From NCBI GenBank assembly GCA_003993805.1, contig RSEF01000001.1, positions 206,146,102 through 206,210,101 on the forward strand: a stretch of 64,000 nt of DNA, in the 5' to 3' direction. The notes beneath the pieces were generated by a model. It saw only the letters and a program-made list of their open reading frames with translations, was not told the DNA's origin and did no database searches. Of the stretch, positions 32,228-45,660 are shown piece by piece. A program made the position numbers and the translations under genes. How positions within the stretch are numbered: the first letter of the stretch is position 1; every line of letters begins with the position of its first letter. Source of the DNA: Himantopus leucocephalus (Eukaryota > Chordata > Aves > Charadriiformes > Recurvirostridae).

Positions 32228-35053
32228 CCGATTCAGAGAGAAGTGAATTGGCATAACAACCTGCACAATGCTGCCAACATCTGAAAGGAGACAGACACTC
32301 ATGTATCTACCAAAAATAGATATGATCCATCAAAGACAGGAATATGTGTTGGGCTGGGGCAGGTTCATGTTTAGGAGGGACAGGTCCATTTTGGACCATT
32401 GTTGATATCATCCACACCTGATTAAGTTGCAAGTTGCAGGTTATCAGTGGGCCATCTTTCTCTCTCTTTTCTTACGGAGAAGGCCTTTTTGTTTTCATAG
32501 CCTGACTTACACTCTACCCAGAAATCATTTTTGCATAAAGAGGTCATAGCATTTTTCGTACCAATTTTTTTTTGCAAGCAGTATTTGTACTATTACACTT
32601 CATATTTGCAGCCCCACAATCCCCTGCTCAGTGAACTGAATGTCCCTAAAAAGTGAAATATGCTGCTTGCAATTCCAAAAGAATGAAGCCACGACTCTCA
32701 CTCTGCATTGCTGAGGTGATGTTCTCCATTTTCCTTCAATCTGAATCTGTAATAGTGCATGCACTGCAGGTGATGGAAGTGCTCACAGAGTTAGGCCGGG
32801 CTGGATTTAAGGATAAGTCATCAAAATGGGCATGACTTATACACCAGAAGTCCTGAGCCTATTTCCTGTGGGATTCTGAACTGTCAGGGCATTTCCTGTC
32901 AATATGTGTCCTAAAATCCATTCAACACACATGGGAACACCAACTGATGTCAGCCGCAANCTGCAGTTTCTCTCCTCACACCTAGAAAAGCATCAGAGAA
33001 AGGATGAGCCTTTTGATGAAGAGATGTAGGTAGAAATAGGATAGAAAAGACTCCTAGTTAAAGCACATCTCTGGTTGGTGCATGGGAAAGGTGGTCACTG
33101 AAGAGTGTGTAAAAAGACACCATTTCCTTTTAAAAAGTTTTAGCCCAACTGAAAGGCACATCAGTTATTGGGAATGGACCTAACCATTAATTTTTTCACC
33201 ATGTATGGACTTTTAATATCCCACATGCCTGAGATATCCAGTCCTTCTTTCCTTCCTCACCGTGTTGCCTGCATCTCTCACACTAGCATGACAGGACGGC
33301 CTCTTCCTCATTGCTGGGCACAGCAGGTCACAGTGTGATGAGCCCATCAGCTACATGGAAATGGGAAGGCCTAGGGAGAGAGTCCACAATGCTCAGTCAA
33401 GGACTGTGCCTGCATGCAGGGGACCCCTATGATGAGGCGTCCTCAACGTGGAGACCTTCACCTAAGACACGGGACCAGGCGCAAGTGTGAATTCATCACG
33501 TCACAACGTTTCTGTGTGTAGTGGGTGTGCTCCAGCCAGGCATCCCAATGCATAAAGTTTCACACTGAGAGGAGAATAACTTGAGACATCTCCAATTACT
33601 GTAGATACTAAATTCCTAGATGCCCACCCATATGCATTTTCATGCCAATTGATCTCAATCAGGACCTGAAATTAAAAAAAAAACCCCTCATCTCCGGATT
33701 CTTCCTTGCACTTCTGTCTTCAGACAGTGCATGGTCACAACAGGCCTGGCAGTGTGGTCACGGCTGCAGAATATGCACCAGAGGTATCCATCACCTGCGA
33801 CTTCTCGTGTGCCTTTGCAGTGCCACTTCCAGTCTTTCAACACTGGGTGGCACCAACAATATAAAGAATGAAGGGCATGTTTCTAGCCTTTCCCTGCTCA
33901 AAGGGAGTTGTGATCCTGGGAAAGGTGAGGTTTATCAGTTTATTTGTTTATAGTCTTGACAAAGTGAATGTAAGAAAAACATTATTCTAGCAAGCCACCT
34001 CAGGTAATGGTGGGATTAGGAGCAGGTGAGGATATAAGATACGAAGAACTGTTTGTAAAGTTTGACTACTTCCACTGTGGAACTATTTCAGCTAAAAAAA
34101 CCCCTCCACCTGTGATTAAAGTTTTTTTTTTTATTTTATTTTGTTGTCATGAATAAACCCTCTCCTCAGGCACAAGAAAAAAAAAAGAAAAAGAGACAGA
34201 AAAGCAGTGGAGAGGTAGGGCCAGTCCCAGGCTCTGTGCCAGTGTTGGCCATGTCACAGAGACTGCTGAAGCCAGGAGTGGCCCTTGCAGCTCCCCTGCT
34301 CCCTCCACCTTGGGCCACATTGCCCTGTGCACCAGCCGGCAAAGCAGGACCCGAGCGAAAGGCAGAGCCCTTCCATCAGCAAGTTGCTCTTTCTCACCCC
34401 CTAACGTGGGATTCAAATAGCATCCCTTTAGCAGATAAGGCAAATTTCTTCAGGAAAAATACTCTGCGTGCAATTTTTTGGTGGGAGCTTAGAGACAGAA
34501 GTTTCTAGATGCTGATCTGGAGGAATGCCATGTGCTCGTTACTGATTTCTCATTGCTGGTTATGATAAATTCCAAGAGTGTAGCAACACAGAGCAGAAAG
34601 TCATGGAGGAGCTGCCATCTTACGGAGTACTTTGTATGCCTTCCTTAACATCTGTCATTTGTGACCAATGCCACGGAATGCAGTTATCCAATAAGATGCC
34701 AAACTGTCAGCATTTCATTAAAATATGCTGCAGGGAGTAGTTCAGTAAACCAGTTAGCATGCCAAACGCATAGTATATGCCAACATATTTATCGTATAAT
34801 GTTCTTAAGAGCTGCAAGCTTCTATTCATTGGGAGTAATCAATTCCATTTTCATATGCAGTGGACCTTGAACCCTGCTCAGCACTCACATTGTAACAATT
34901 TAATTTTTTCAGGGGACCATCAGAGTAAGTAGATGCAATACCTCTACCAGGAGCTTTGGCAGTAAGCTTTATTGATATTCTGGGCTAAAAAAGCCCCACA
35001 GATCTCTGCACACTGTGGGAAGGATCTAAAAATACATAATAAAAGCATGATTA
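32228..35053. other. non-coding stretch
   Basis: No gene is supported. A lone N at 32960 has no flanking duplication. A T-run followed by A/T-rich sequence lies at 34122-34145, and an A-rich run at 34176-34190. Confidence 0.45.
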
Positions 35054-35363
35054 GTACAGCATGCAACAAGGTGAGAAGTACATGCTGCTGAACAGAAATG
35101 AAGTCTTGACAATGTAAAAGTAACAACGCCAAACAAAGTAATTCAGCAACAAGAGTATTAAGCTCAGCCTCATTGCAATATGAAATAAAGGACAGTTTTA
35201 TTTTTAGGNGTACAGCATGCAACAAGGTGAGAAGTACATGCTGCTGAACAGAAGTGAAGTCTTGACAATGTAAAAGTAACAACGCCAAATAAAGTAATTC
35301 AGCAACAAGAGTATTAAGCTCGGCCTCATTGCAATATGAAATAAAGGACAGTTTTATTTTTAG
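35054..35363. repeat. N-separated direct duplication of ~154 bp (assembly artefact)
   Basis: The copies at 35054-35208 and 35210-35363 flank one N at 35209 and differ at about three transitions. Apparent minus-strand frames spanning both copies are artefacts. Confidence 0.88.
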
Positions 35364-37584
35364 TGGAGCTGCAAGAATCTACCCTAGTGTCTGGTAATTA
35401 ATAGTTCAAGGAGACCTTCAGTCCCCTGTTCAACCTTCAGATTAGACATTGTCAGTCTCCGGGACGTGCAAATCCGGTGTGTCAAAAAGCACTGTTTTCC
35501 ATATACGCAGTGACCTTTCTCATCTCTTGTATCCCTTCTTTCCTTTCTGTCTGACTACCCTAAAGTGCTTGCAGAGCAATGACTTGTTGGGCAGCTCTCC
35601 CACAGCTAAAATAGGGTCTCTCCTTTTCAAAATCTCAGCTGATTTTGAAAGCTGACTGCACTTCTTCAAGCCAGGACTTGTGTATGTGTTCAGCAAGCCT
35701 CCATGACCTATCTCCATGGGAAGCCTGGCTCCTGAGTTTTGGGGTTTTCATCTTTACTCGGTACAAGGTGCTGCCAAATAGTTGTAGTCAAACCCCAAGG
35801 CCAGCAAAAGGGCATCAGTGTGTTCCTGAGCCTTGTGCCCCTAACCCGTCCCATCCCTGGCAGTGGAATCCAGCGCCCCGTTGCCCATATCTCTTGCTAG
35901 GGCAGACAGAAGATGTCCATGATATCACATATCTCTTTAAATCCTAAAATGCCACTCTGGCTCTATAGCAACACTAGCAGGCATCATCTGTTTTTTTTTA
36001 TAGCTGGGAGGCTCACAGAGGCCCTACTGCAGTGTTTTGCAGCTACAGTTAAACAATTCAAACCTAGAAATGAGTCTGAGGTAAAATCTCATCTGTTACA
36101 CCTCTGCTCCCAGACCATACTCCTGGGGGCTTTATTTCAGATCTCAGTGAGATCTATAGGAGCTTTACGACCTTGAAATTCAGATTGCATATTAGGATCC
36201 CAAAAGAGGATGTGGAAACCCGGCTCTAAGCTTCAAAAATCAATAAAATAGGACATGTAGAACACACCAACACACTGACACTTGCAGAGACTGTGTATAT
36301 GTACAAACATCCTCATAAAATCAGACAAGAGATTTTCCCCAAAATGGGTGCCTCCTCAGGACAAGCCTGCTGAAGGGGAAGGTGTGAGGAGGAGTAGAAG
36401 GAAATAAGGGAAGAAGCACAGGAATCAATTCAATTTAAGTGTGCACAGAAGGAGCCAGGAAACCCGTAAACATACCCTGAGTGATTAAAGGTAACTGAAG
36501 CAAAGGGCTTTTAAAGATGTGAAACCCACCCGCTCTGTCAAGCAGAGCTGAAGGCAAATAAAGACTTATGGTCTGGGTGAGACAGTTTGCTGCGTGCTTG
36601 TCCCTCCTGGCACTGCTGTCTATTCCCCTGAGGCAAATGGGCTTGTTTGCTGCTGGAGAAAAGATAGTGCTACCTGGAAAGCAGCTCCTGTGCTGCTGCA
36701 TAGCCCTGATGGATGTGGAATAAAAGATGCTCTTTAATTATACCCAGGGCTCAGACTGGCCAGACTGCGTACACCAGGTCACATGCTCACAGTGTTTACT
36801 GCTTTGCCCACGTTTACAACATCCAAGCCCAAATTGCAGGTATTTATTGTGGCCTTTCTCCTTCTGACCCCACGTTTTGGATGCATTGGCCTGGCCCTGC
36901 AGCCGGAGGGTACGTGACAGTGGTACCTGGTGGGGCAGCAAGGCACCACAGCCCCCTCCCCGAGCTGAGAGCGCAGGCTCAGACCTCAACGGTTTGGGGG
37001 AGAGTGTTTGAGCGGTCAGCTCATATTACAGTCTTAATCTCAGCAGAAGCATCATGAATAAATTCTTCTCCTTCTGCATTATGTAAATCATTTTCTGGGC
37101 TGTGTCAGCTCTTCTGCGAGTGAGAGCTTGTTTTAATCACTCGAGAGAGGATCTGACTGACACAGGCAGATCTGCTGAATATACGAGTGCATAGTCTGGT
37201 AGAGTTGCTTTTCAGAGCAAAGTTTTCAGACTTTTTCTTTAATTTCCACCTGCTATTTCGTTTCATACCTTCAATATAGCGGTCAAGACAAAGAGTCAAT
37301 GCCTGGGGAAGTAAACGCTGCATCAGACTAAGAATACATTTGAAGGGCTGTGTTTACTTCACGCATTTTACAGGACCACAGTGAGACTTTGGTACACACT
37401 TCCTGGACAGTTTTTAACAGGGGAATTGATGCTTGGCAGTTACATTTAACTGGTAAATTTTTGCTGTTAAGCATACAGCCTGTAAGGGCAATAGGTTGTT
37501 TATAACCATACTGCTTACTGGTGTATCTATGACACTGTATAACACACAGTTCCTATGTCTTTAGTACAGTAATGCATTCCTTCT
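35364..37584. other. non-coding stretch
   Basis: No gene or transposon is recognised. Opposite-strand frames near 36.7-37.05 kb overlap each other and look like chance. Confidence 0.45.
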
Positions 37585-37589
37585 TCCTC

Positions 37590-37722
37590 CTTTCCTTTCC
37601 TTTCCTTTCCTTTCCTTTCCTTNNNNNNNNNNNNNNNNNNNNNNNNNNNNNNNNNNNNNNNNNNNNNNNNNNNNNNNNNNNNNNNNNNNNNNNNNNNNNN
37701 NNNNNNNNNNNNNNNNNNNNNN
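37590..37722. repeat. (TTTCC)n microsatellite running into a 100-N gap
   Basis: About six to seven tandem tttcc units end at 37622 and the assembly then breaks for exactly 100 N (37623-37722). The array probably continues into the gap, so its real length is unknown. Confidence 0.93.
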
Positions 37723-39924
37723 CCTGGCAACAAGGGCACATTGCTGGCTCATGGATAATTTACTAATTTTCATTGGTTTTCTCCCTCGTCTCACAGGTTG
37801 GAGGATATGGTTGTTCCCCAGCAGGTGGGGTTTGCCCTCCTAGTGACAGACGCTGCCTGTGCCCTTCTCTGACCCAAACCTCCTTCCTACCTGCTTTGTA
37901 TTCCAGTTCAATCACCGGTGTTAGTGGCACTAAATGCTGTCTAGCCATCCGTCACAAGACATCCAGGGCATCCATTATGATATGATTCATTTGAGCAATC
38001 TATGTTCATTATTAGTCTTCCCTTACTGCAGGCGAAAGTAACCCTGGCTTGTAAGGTCTCTGTTCTTTTCAAAGCTGGTTTTGCTCTCATTGCATTTTCT
38101 GCTGTATCTGCTTGCTTGCTTGCTTCTTAGTGCTTTGCAAGGTGTTGTCCCTCTTCACATCTTATGAACTGTGCCATTTGTCCTGGAAAATGTTTATTGG
38201 GGATTAATATGCTGTCCATCACCGCTGTAGTCTCAGCTTCTGAAAGCGTGCTTTGGAATACAGCTCATCTCTTCACCAGGCTGAAGGGGTTAAATAAATA
38301 AATCTTGTTCTTCTTGCTCTCCTGCCACCAAAAAAAGGAATTTGGATCCTTAAAAGAACAGGGACAGGCTGTGGTTTTTCAGCCTTGTGCTTTTTAGTGT
38401 TAAGCTAAACAAATTCCACCTGGTTTCCCCACTGATCGTCCAGACACTGCCAGGTGAGCTCTGTGTGTGCAGCTCTTGAATGCGTTTGTGCACCCTCGCA
38501 GGTTACTTATTCTTCAAGGTTGGTTCCTTTTTCCCCTCACATACAGCAGAAGATTTCAGGAGATTAAATCACATCTGTGCCCAGCCAGTGCACGGGGGAG
38601 GGACAAGGTGCAGAAAGCCTCTACTTCCAGCCCAGATATTATTACTAAGGAGGGGACAACAAAAATAGGTGATGGCACTCCAAGAACGTGACAAGGAGAT
38701 GAGCTGACCCTAGGCAGCACATGGGACACCTTTGAGTCAGGGACACCAAATCCTGGCCATTGACTGTGATCCCCAGTTGCACCCTAGGAGTAACAGAGAA
38801 CAAATATGCCACCAAACTGTCCTGGGTCTGCTACCAAGCCCTGCTTGTTTCATCCACAGCAAGGAACACACATTCGCCCAGCACTTCTCAGACCTGCCAA
38901 AGTGAAATGGCTCTGGGAGCCTCTGCTTTAACCGCATTCCCCCTTCCAGTACACAACAGCTCCAATTCATGCTCCTAAGCAGTTACAGCAAGGGATGGGC
39001 AAGCCCACATCATCTCCAATTTGTTAGGAAAAAACTTTGGATTATTTTTGTTTCTTAAAGCAGGGCAGAATAACCAAAGGCCAGTACGTTCTGTTGTATT
39101 CAGGGTTAAATGACTCCAACACTGGTTTGATTAACTACTGATCACTGACTTACAAACATGGCCAAATGTCAATGAGCAGCAATGTCTTTATGGGGCATTT
39201 ATATTCTGTATGGGGAGAATTTGGCAAAAAAGAATGGATAACCAGTGATCCCAAGTATTTAAATAACTGTGTGATTTCTTTTGGTTACTGAGAGCTGGTT
39301 GTCCCCTGCCTGCAATGCAGAATCAGTGCTGTGGCATATTTTTCCATCCAGGAGGAGAAGGAACATTAGGTCCTTTTGCCTTCATCACACTGAAAGCAAC
39401 TGCATTTTGTGTTTTAGAGAAGAGGTGTAAGCTGCAACAACAGAACTGAAAGCAATGGAGCTGGGAATAAAAGGCAAGCACCTCTAAGGAAAAAAGGCAG
39501 ATGGAATACACAGAAAACTTCTGCTTGGCTGCTCTGATGCTCCTCTCCCCAGCAGTGTTCTTTCTAATCACAGCACACTGTGCATGTTCTCACTGCTTTC
39601 CTCACCGACAATTTCATTCAGGCCATCAAATTAGCCAGGAGAGGCAGCGTGGGTAAATGAATAGCAACCAGACTGCTTGGTAAGTCTTGGCTCTGCCACA
39701 AACTCACTGCTTATCTCCTATCTTGCTTCCTTCCCCATCTTTGTCATCTTTGTTTCTGGGATACTGCCTAGGGTCCAGATGCTTCTTTAGGCATCTGTAA
39801 TTCACATCCTTGTGATTGCCACTGCAAGGTACAGTTTTTCACGCAACATAGCCATGCATCTGGACATGCTACCGTTCAGGTTAACACTGTCCCCAGCCAT
39901 CACCCTTGCACACCAAGTCTTCAC
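37723..39924. other. non-coding stretch
   Basis: No supported gene, RNA or transposon. Confidence 0.45.
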
Positions 39925-39985
39925 AGGGAACTTGAGAGGTCATCTAGTCCATCCTCCTACCTCTGCCAAGCTGGTCTTCAATATC
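39925..39985 (-). mobile_element. short CR1 3' fragment (possible)
   Basis: 'gggaacttgagaggtcatct' followed by 'agtccatcctcctacctctg' resembles the reverse complement of the CR1 3' region just inside the tail. The fragment is short and has no octamer tail. Confidence 0.45.
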
Positions 39986-42481
39986 TTGTACTACGTATGT
40001 GCGGAGTGTAATGTAGGGGAAAGCAGGTCTGGATTGGACCCAATGGATGCTGCCCCTGGAAGAAGTAAACAATAATATTGAGAGTACAGTCCACATGCCA
40101 GGGTTAAAAAACCAGAAGAGAATATTTGGTTTCTGTTACTGTTGGAGGTCAAGTTGCAGATTTAGGTATATAATCTTGGACAGTCTTTGAACGTCATGGT
40201 TGTGAAAGCCAATAACGAGCACAGCAGCTACCTCTTTTCAGCTACTGCAACTTCAGTCTCTTAAAAGTGAAAAAGAAGAGAAAGAAGAAAAATTGTAGCT
40301 TGAATATGACACAGCATTTAGCAGTTTTCTTTCCCTTTTCAGTTGATTAAGTGGCCTCCTCTATTAAAAAAAACCCCTCTTGATAAGGCAGTAAGAACTA
40401 TTAGCAACCCATGAGAATCAGTGGTTGGTAAATAGAATGACAACTCTGAGAAGAAATACTGCAGATATCATACAGCGAGTAAGTGGCATGGCAGTAGAAG
40501 TAGGTTAAAATTCTATGTTATTTTAGCAGGTGAATTCCTAGAAGACGATTGTGGAAGCTGTCACAACCCGATTGAGGTCATCGCTGAGTGATACCTGCAG
40601 AAAGACAGTGATATACCACCTGTACAGCTGTAAAATCTGTAAGCAACTTTCTCGCATTTAATGTGCTCTGACCTGAGCTCCAGCAACACCCTGTTTAGGG
40701 TAGGCAGAGTGTGCCCTCTGTGTGACCGGAGTCCCAGCTGGGAAAGGTTCCCCCTTGTCTTCCATGGATGACAACCTTCATTCAAAAGGCACTAAGCTCA
40801 CATTAATCTCCCCTTATTCTGGCGCCTGCTCCCTCGCATACTAAAATCCTCTTTCGGCTGGTTCAGTTGGCGATGAGAGCACGTCTTCCAGATGACGGTA
40901 TCTGTAGCACACACACAGCCCCCTCCACCTCAAGAATGCTGAAATCAACCCAAGTGCCAGAGCTGCTCTTTAAAATATTAAATACACAAATATTTTACAA
41001 ATAGTATTTTAGCTGTGAATAATAACCTGGTAGTGCCTGGGAGAGGCAGACAATTTACATCCTCCCTTTCCATATGAGCTGTTTTGCTGTGACTTCCAGA
41101 TGCCAAATAAATTATTAATCAAGTCTGAAAAATACACTGGAGCCTTCCTTCCTGAGAGGAAGGGTGATGCTAATCACCAGATGGATTTGGCATGTAAGTC
41201 ACATTGCCACTAAATAACTGATCAACAGCTTTTACCACCATTTTATTGTGTTCAGAGTTTACCTGTCTAACTTGGAATATGTTGCAGGTGTGCACTAATT
41301 CCTTCTTTTTCAGTGCCACCACTGGTGATGTACGTTTGCCCCGGCATGGGTATAGCGACGCATGTGGACACAATCTACAGGGCAGATGGCAGAAGTGCAC
41401 AGCATGCTGGAGGAGCATTAAAAAGCACAGGAGAAAAATCCTGTGGATCTTTGTGCTTTGGGCTGGGGTTTTTTCCATTTGAGCTGTGACTAATGGCTGC
41501 GCCAGATGCCACAAACCGAAGGATGCAGTTTGTAAACACCTCGACAGGACAAGGTGGTAGAGAAAAGGAGAAATTTCTGGTATTTTCATGACTTTTTCCC
41601 AGCTTACTTTTGCTGTGTCACAGGCATTTGATCAATGTATTTCTTTCTTAGCACAAAGCAGAGAACACCGAATAGAAGACAACACAGAATAGTCACATCA
41701 GTTGGACTGTTAATGTATGCCCTGAGTTAGTGGAGGGCTCTCGTTTTCAGAAGAAGTGGACTCCCAAGAGCCTCGCCATATAAGCGGATCCACCAGGAAA
41801 GGATGACGACACTGATCAACCAAGTGATCTTGTAAAAGTTTCTCCTAACACAAAGACAATTCACATGCCTTGCTTTCCAGCTAGAGGCTAACACAGAAAA
41901 AAACATTATTGTGTCTCAGGCACTATTGGGTTTTGGGCCATACCTTGTGCCCTAACGTTTCCATTCAAAGCCTGACTGAGCCTGTGGAGTTGGGTGCTCG
42001 TGTCTCCATGATCCTGGTCTCTATCCAGAAAGCCCAGGCCTTTAAAGCACAGCTGAGAGAACTGATGATAAGTACTGCTAAACACAAACTGGCCTTTTGT
42101 TGTCTCCAGAAACACGACTCGAGCTCCTCTGCTGCTAGTCCAGCATCAAAGGGAGCGAAGGCTATGACAGTTGTGCACAGGTCACTTTTCTGTGGTACAG
42201 AGGGGGACAGAGGAAGAAATGAAGGGCTTTCCCTGCTGATTCTGTTGCTGCGTTCTTTTGTAACACATTCAGATTAGTCTTTTAAGTGTCCAATTCTACT
42301 CTGAGTATTTTATATCAATAGAAATACATTATTGCAACCAGAATGCATGCTAGACAAGCCACAAATACATTCACACACAACATATCTTGAGATGCATAAT
42401 ACTATTGCTTCACTCTGGTCTGACCAGAAGGCAAAGATTTTGGAATATCACCAGAAAAGGAGGTGACACGTGCTGAAGAGG
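39986..42481. other. non-coding stretch
   Basis: No gene is supported. The minus frame 41170-41589 (139 codons) shows no domain and a 78-codon plus frame overlaps it, so I read it as chance. Confidence 0.45.
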
Positions 42482-42780
42482 CCCCACATTGGGCACCAAA
42501 AAGCACAATCGTGGTTTAATACCAGCCAGCAACTAGGACCATGTAGCTGTTCACTCGCTTCCCATTCACCCCTAGCCCCAGTAGTGCAGGGAGAAGAGGG
42601 AGAAAAAGGGGAAAAAACCCTCATGGGTTGAGATAAATACAGTGTAATAGAACAGTAACAGAAGAGAAAAACAAAATAATAATGGTAAAAGAATATACAA
42701 AATAAAGTGGTGCAATGCAATTGCTCTCACCACCTGATGATCGATTGCCCAGCCCTGTCCCCAGCTCCCAGTATGTCAGA
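42482..42780 (-). mobile_element. ERV-L-like LTR fragment with primer-binding site, reverse orientation
   Basis: On the minus strand the LTR runs from about 42780 down to about 42505, ending in a short form of the usual 'AAACCACGA' terminus. A primer-binding site TGGTGCCCAATGTGGGG follows at 42498-42482. The plus strand shows 'gggttgagataaatacagtg' and the typical 'tggtttaataccagccagca' end. The promoter half of the LTR is missing, and the interior stops soon after the primer-binding site. It is a 5'-LTR remnant of the same broad family as the 26.3-kb element. Confidence 0.75.
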
Positions 42781-45489
42781 ATCACCTCTTGGCACCCTGC
42801 TTAGTGATAATTAATCAGGCTCAGCTGCTATGATCCAGAGCCAGTGAGCATCCTTGGTACATACCTTGCTGCCAACCCATCCTCTATTAATCCAAGGGTT
42901 CACATGTATGTGTGTATTTGTAGTGCCTCATTTCCTAATGAAGTGAGTCATTAGGAGTTCAGCCAGATGAAATTCCAGCAAAACAGGACCAATTAATTTT
43001 CCAGCCCCTTTTTCCAGTCAGAGCATGGTATAGTGCATCTTCCTTCAGTGAGACCGTCACCTCATCGTGTTAGGTAGTGTATGAAAGCAAGTACAAAAAG
43101 CCTCTGTCTCAAACAAATAACAACCTATGTATAAATTAAGAGGTAACACATGGTAGTGTGAAACGGCAATATCAGGCTGTCAGGAAGGGGTCTTGGTGCA
43201 TGGCTGCCTGCTCATTGTTAAGATTTCTGTGGGTGTAACAGCAAAAGAGACATTTATACAATTCATTGTTTACAGCGTAAATATAAATAGTTGGTGATGA
43301 TGAAAGAACCCCAGAGACCTTGTAAACTAAATCACACTGAAAAACACCCTCCACGAAGACCATAAGCTGGCAAAAGCTTATGCCATATATTCTGATCCCT
43401 TTCTTTGAACTGAAAAATATCTTCCTAATTAATGACCAATGGTATTAATATAATGAAAGACATTTATATCCTCAAACCAGTTCTGCCCAGAAGGCTTTGA
43501 TACATAGGAGTATATATCCAGACCAACACATACCTTTACAGTGAGTGAAGACACGAAATCTCTCTCTTGTACAAAAGTGTCTGCTGGTTTGATCATTACT
43601 CCCAGGAAGCAGCCAAGCAGTTCGAGTCAGTTCCTAGCAATGGAAGAAATATTAGAAACCAGGCAACATAAATCACTTGAAGACAAATGAAAATGGAATG
43701 TTTAGGTTTTCCCTTTATCTTTCTCCTCTTTTTTTCTTTCACACACTTTATTACAGGGAAGTGAGAAAGAGAAGATTTCATCAGCCAAACAGAAGAAATC
43801 TCTGGTGCTTGCAAAGACACCGTGGGTCACAGCAGTGGGTGGGCCAACCCCTTCAGGATGTGCAAGGGGAGCTGAACACAGGGAAGGCTCTTCATGCTGT
43901 ATTCATGTCTGCTGTACCCTATGTTTCCTATGGGCATATTATCATGTCCTGTATAATCCCCAATGATCTTCCAAGAGATGCTGTCCTTTATCATAGAAGA
44001 CAAAGGACATCCATTTTTCATGTGATCAGAAGCACAAAAACATCATTCAAAATGGATCACAAGACACCTATTTGTGAAATCACTGCTAGCATGTCATTCA
44101 AATTTTTTTGTTTAGGTGATTAATTTGCCTATATTACATGGCATACAGGTATGATAAACAGTGGGTTCTCTCTCTCTTGCAATATTATTTTCTGATCATG
44201 GCATTTTCTAAGAAGTCTATAGATCGGCACATATGACATGTAAATGTGCTTCCAGAGGTAGACAGAGGGAGACACTTCCTGAACTGAAACTTCTTGGCCA
44301 TTCCTATTTCATGGAATATGATACTCCAAAAAGCTGATCCTTGAACCTGATTGAGAATGCTAAAAACCAAAAAAAATCCCAACAACAACAACAACATCTC
44401 AAAGGCCACGGAAGTGAGTCTCAAGAACAGGACTTGATGAAAGCTTGAAGAGTCTCTGTTTATGTGCTGACCTCGCTGACAGACAAGCAAGGTTAAAGTT
44501 GCAAGGTGCAAGATTGGCATTTTGTTATGATGACTTTTATTTGGTATGAGATAAACAATTCTGGAAAATATTCTGATAAATAGCAGCATAATAGTGAGCA
44601 AATACTTCCTATAATTCCTCATGCAAACAAAGAATAGCAGTCTTAAGAAGCTGCAAAGAAAATACGTGGCAGCATTTTTCAGAACAGCTGGTTTTGGAAG
44701 AATTTAACTACAAATGCAGTACACAGGGATGAAATTAGTAGGCTGACTTAGGGGGTCTTAAACCTCACCTACTACCTTCCTCTTCCCTCTCTGCACTAGC
44801 ACGGCTTGCCTGCGTGAGCTTGCTCTGGACCAGGGCACATTGGGCAGCCCTCCTGCCTTTCAGCGGCTCTCAGCGCACATGATAAATGGGCTTTGGCCCA
44901 TTGAAGCAAATGGAAAAACCCTCATTTCAAGGTGACTTGGACTGAATTCTTTGACTATCTTTGCCATAGAATTCTCCCTGAAGGGGCTTACAAAGAAATG
45001 GTATCTCTCATTGCCCCTCTGCTCTTATCTCCCTGTTGACCAAATTCCAATAATGCATAGACCTGCACCCTTGAAGCCTCCATATGTAATTTTTACAAGG
45101 AAATGCAGTCCTGTGCGGTCCACAGGCTTGCCTACTTGCCTACAGGTTTTGAGCAGAATTGATTCAGATCTAAACTGAAGGCTCCCCCTGTGCCTATTAA
45201 TCACCTTTCCTCACGCAGCGTTTTTGCAGCTGCCACCACATACACTCCTTGGGCACCGATCCAGCGTTTCGCACCTCCCAGAGTCGCACCATAATCGCTA
45301 GCGCTGATTTTTTATCCTAGGTAGTAGGACAAATCTTCTAGGGCATCTATAAAGGATAACTAACTTATGTAATTATCCTCACACTTCACTGCACTCTCAG
45401 TCAGTTGACTACTGATTTAGATTATAATGATACTTTACTAATATTCAGATCAATCAACTTTCTGCCCAAGAAATTATTTATATCTTTTC
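42781..45489. other. non-coding stretch
   Basis: No gene is supported. A small (aac)n run lies at about 44382-44396. Overlapping frames on both strands near 43.7-44.1 kb and 44.2-44.6 kb have no recognised domain. Confidence 0.45.
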
Positions 45490-45660
45490 ATAGACAATAA
45501 AACTAGAAGGAGCCACTGTGATCATCTATTCTGACCCTTGCAGAAGGCTCTGGGTCAAGACCTGAGCCTCGAAGGAGCTACACCATATCTTGTACAAAAC
45601 CATCCTCTGTTTGCAGTGATGGATAACTTAACTGCAAGCCTTGGGAAGCCGCCCCAACGT
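45490..45660 (-). mobile_element. ancient CR1/L3-like LINE fragment
   Basis: 'tagacaataaaactagaagg' followed by 'agccactgtgatcatctatt' and 'ctgaccc' resembles the 3' region of old amniote CR1/L3-type elements read backwards, where 'gaccattgtgatcatctagtctgacc' is typical. The right boundary is uncertain. Confidence 0.5.

Noticed and set aside
30698..35363. Several recent tandem duplications in one region
   Set aside because: Each pair is separated by exactly one N, and copy differences look allelic, so they are assembly joins.
41170..41589. 139-codon minus-strand frame
   Set aside because: No recognisable domain, and a 78-codon plus-strand frame overlaps it.
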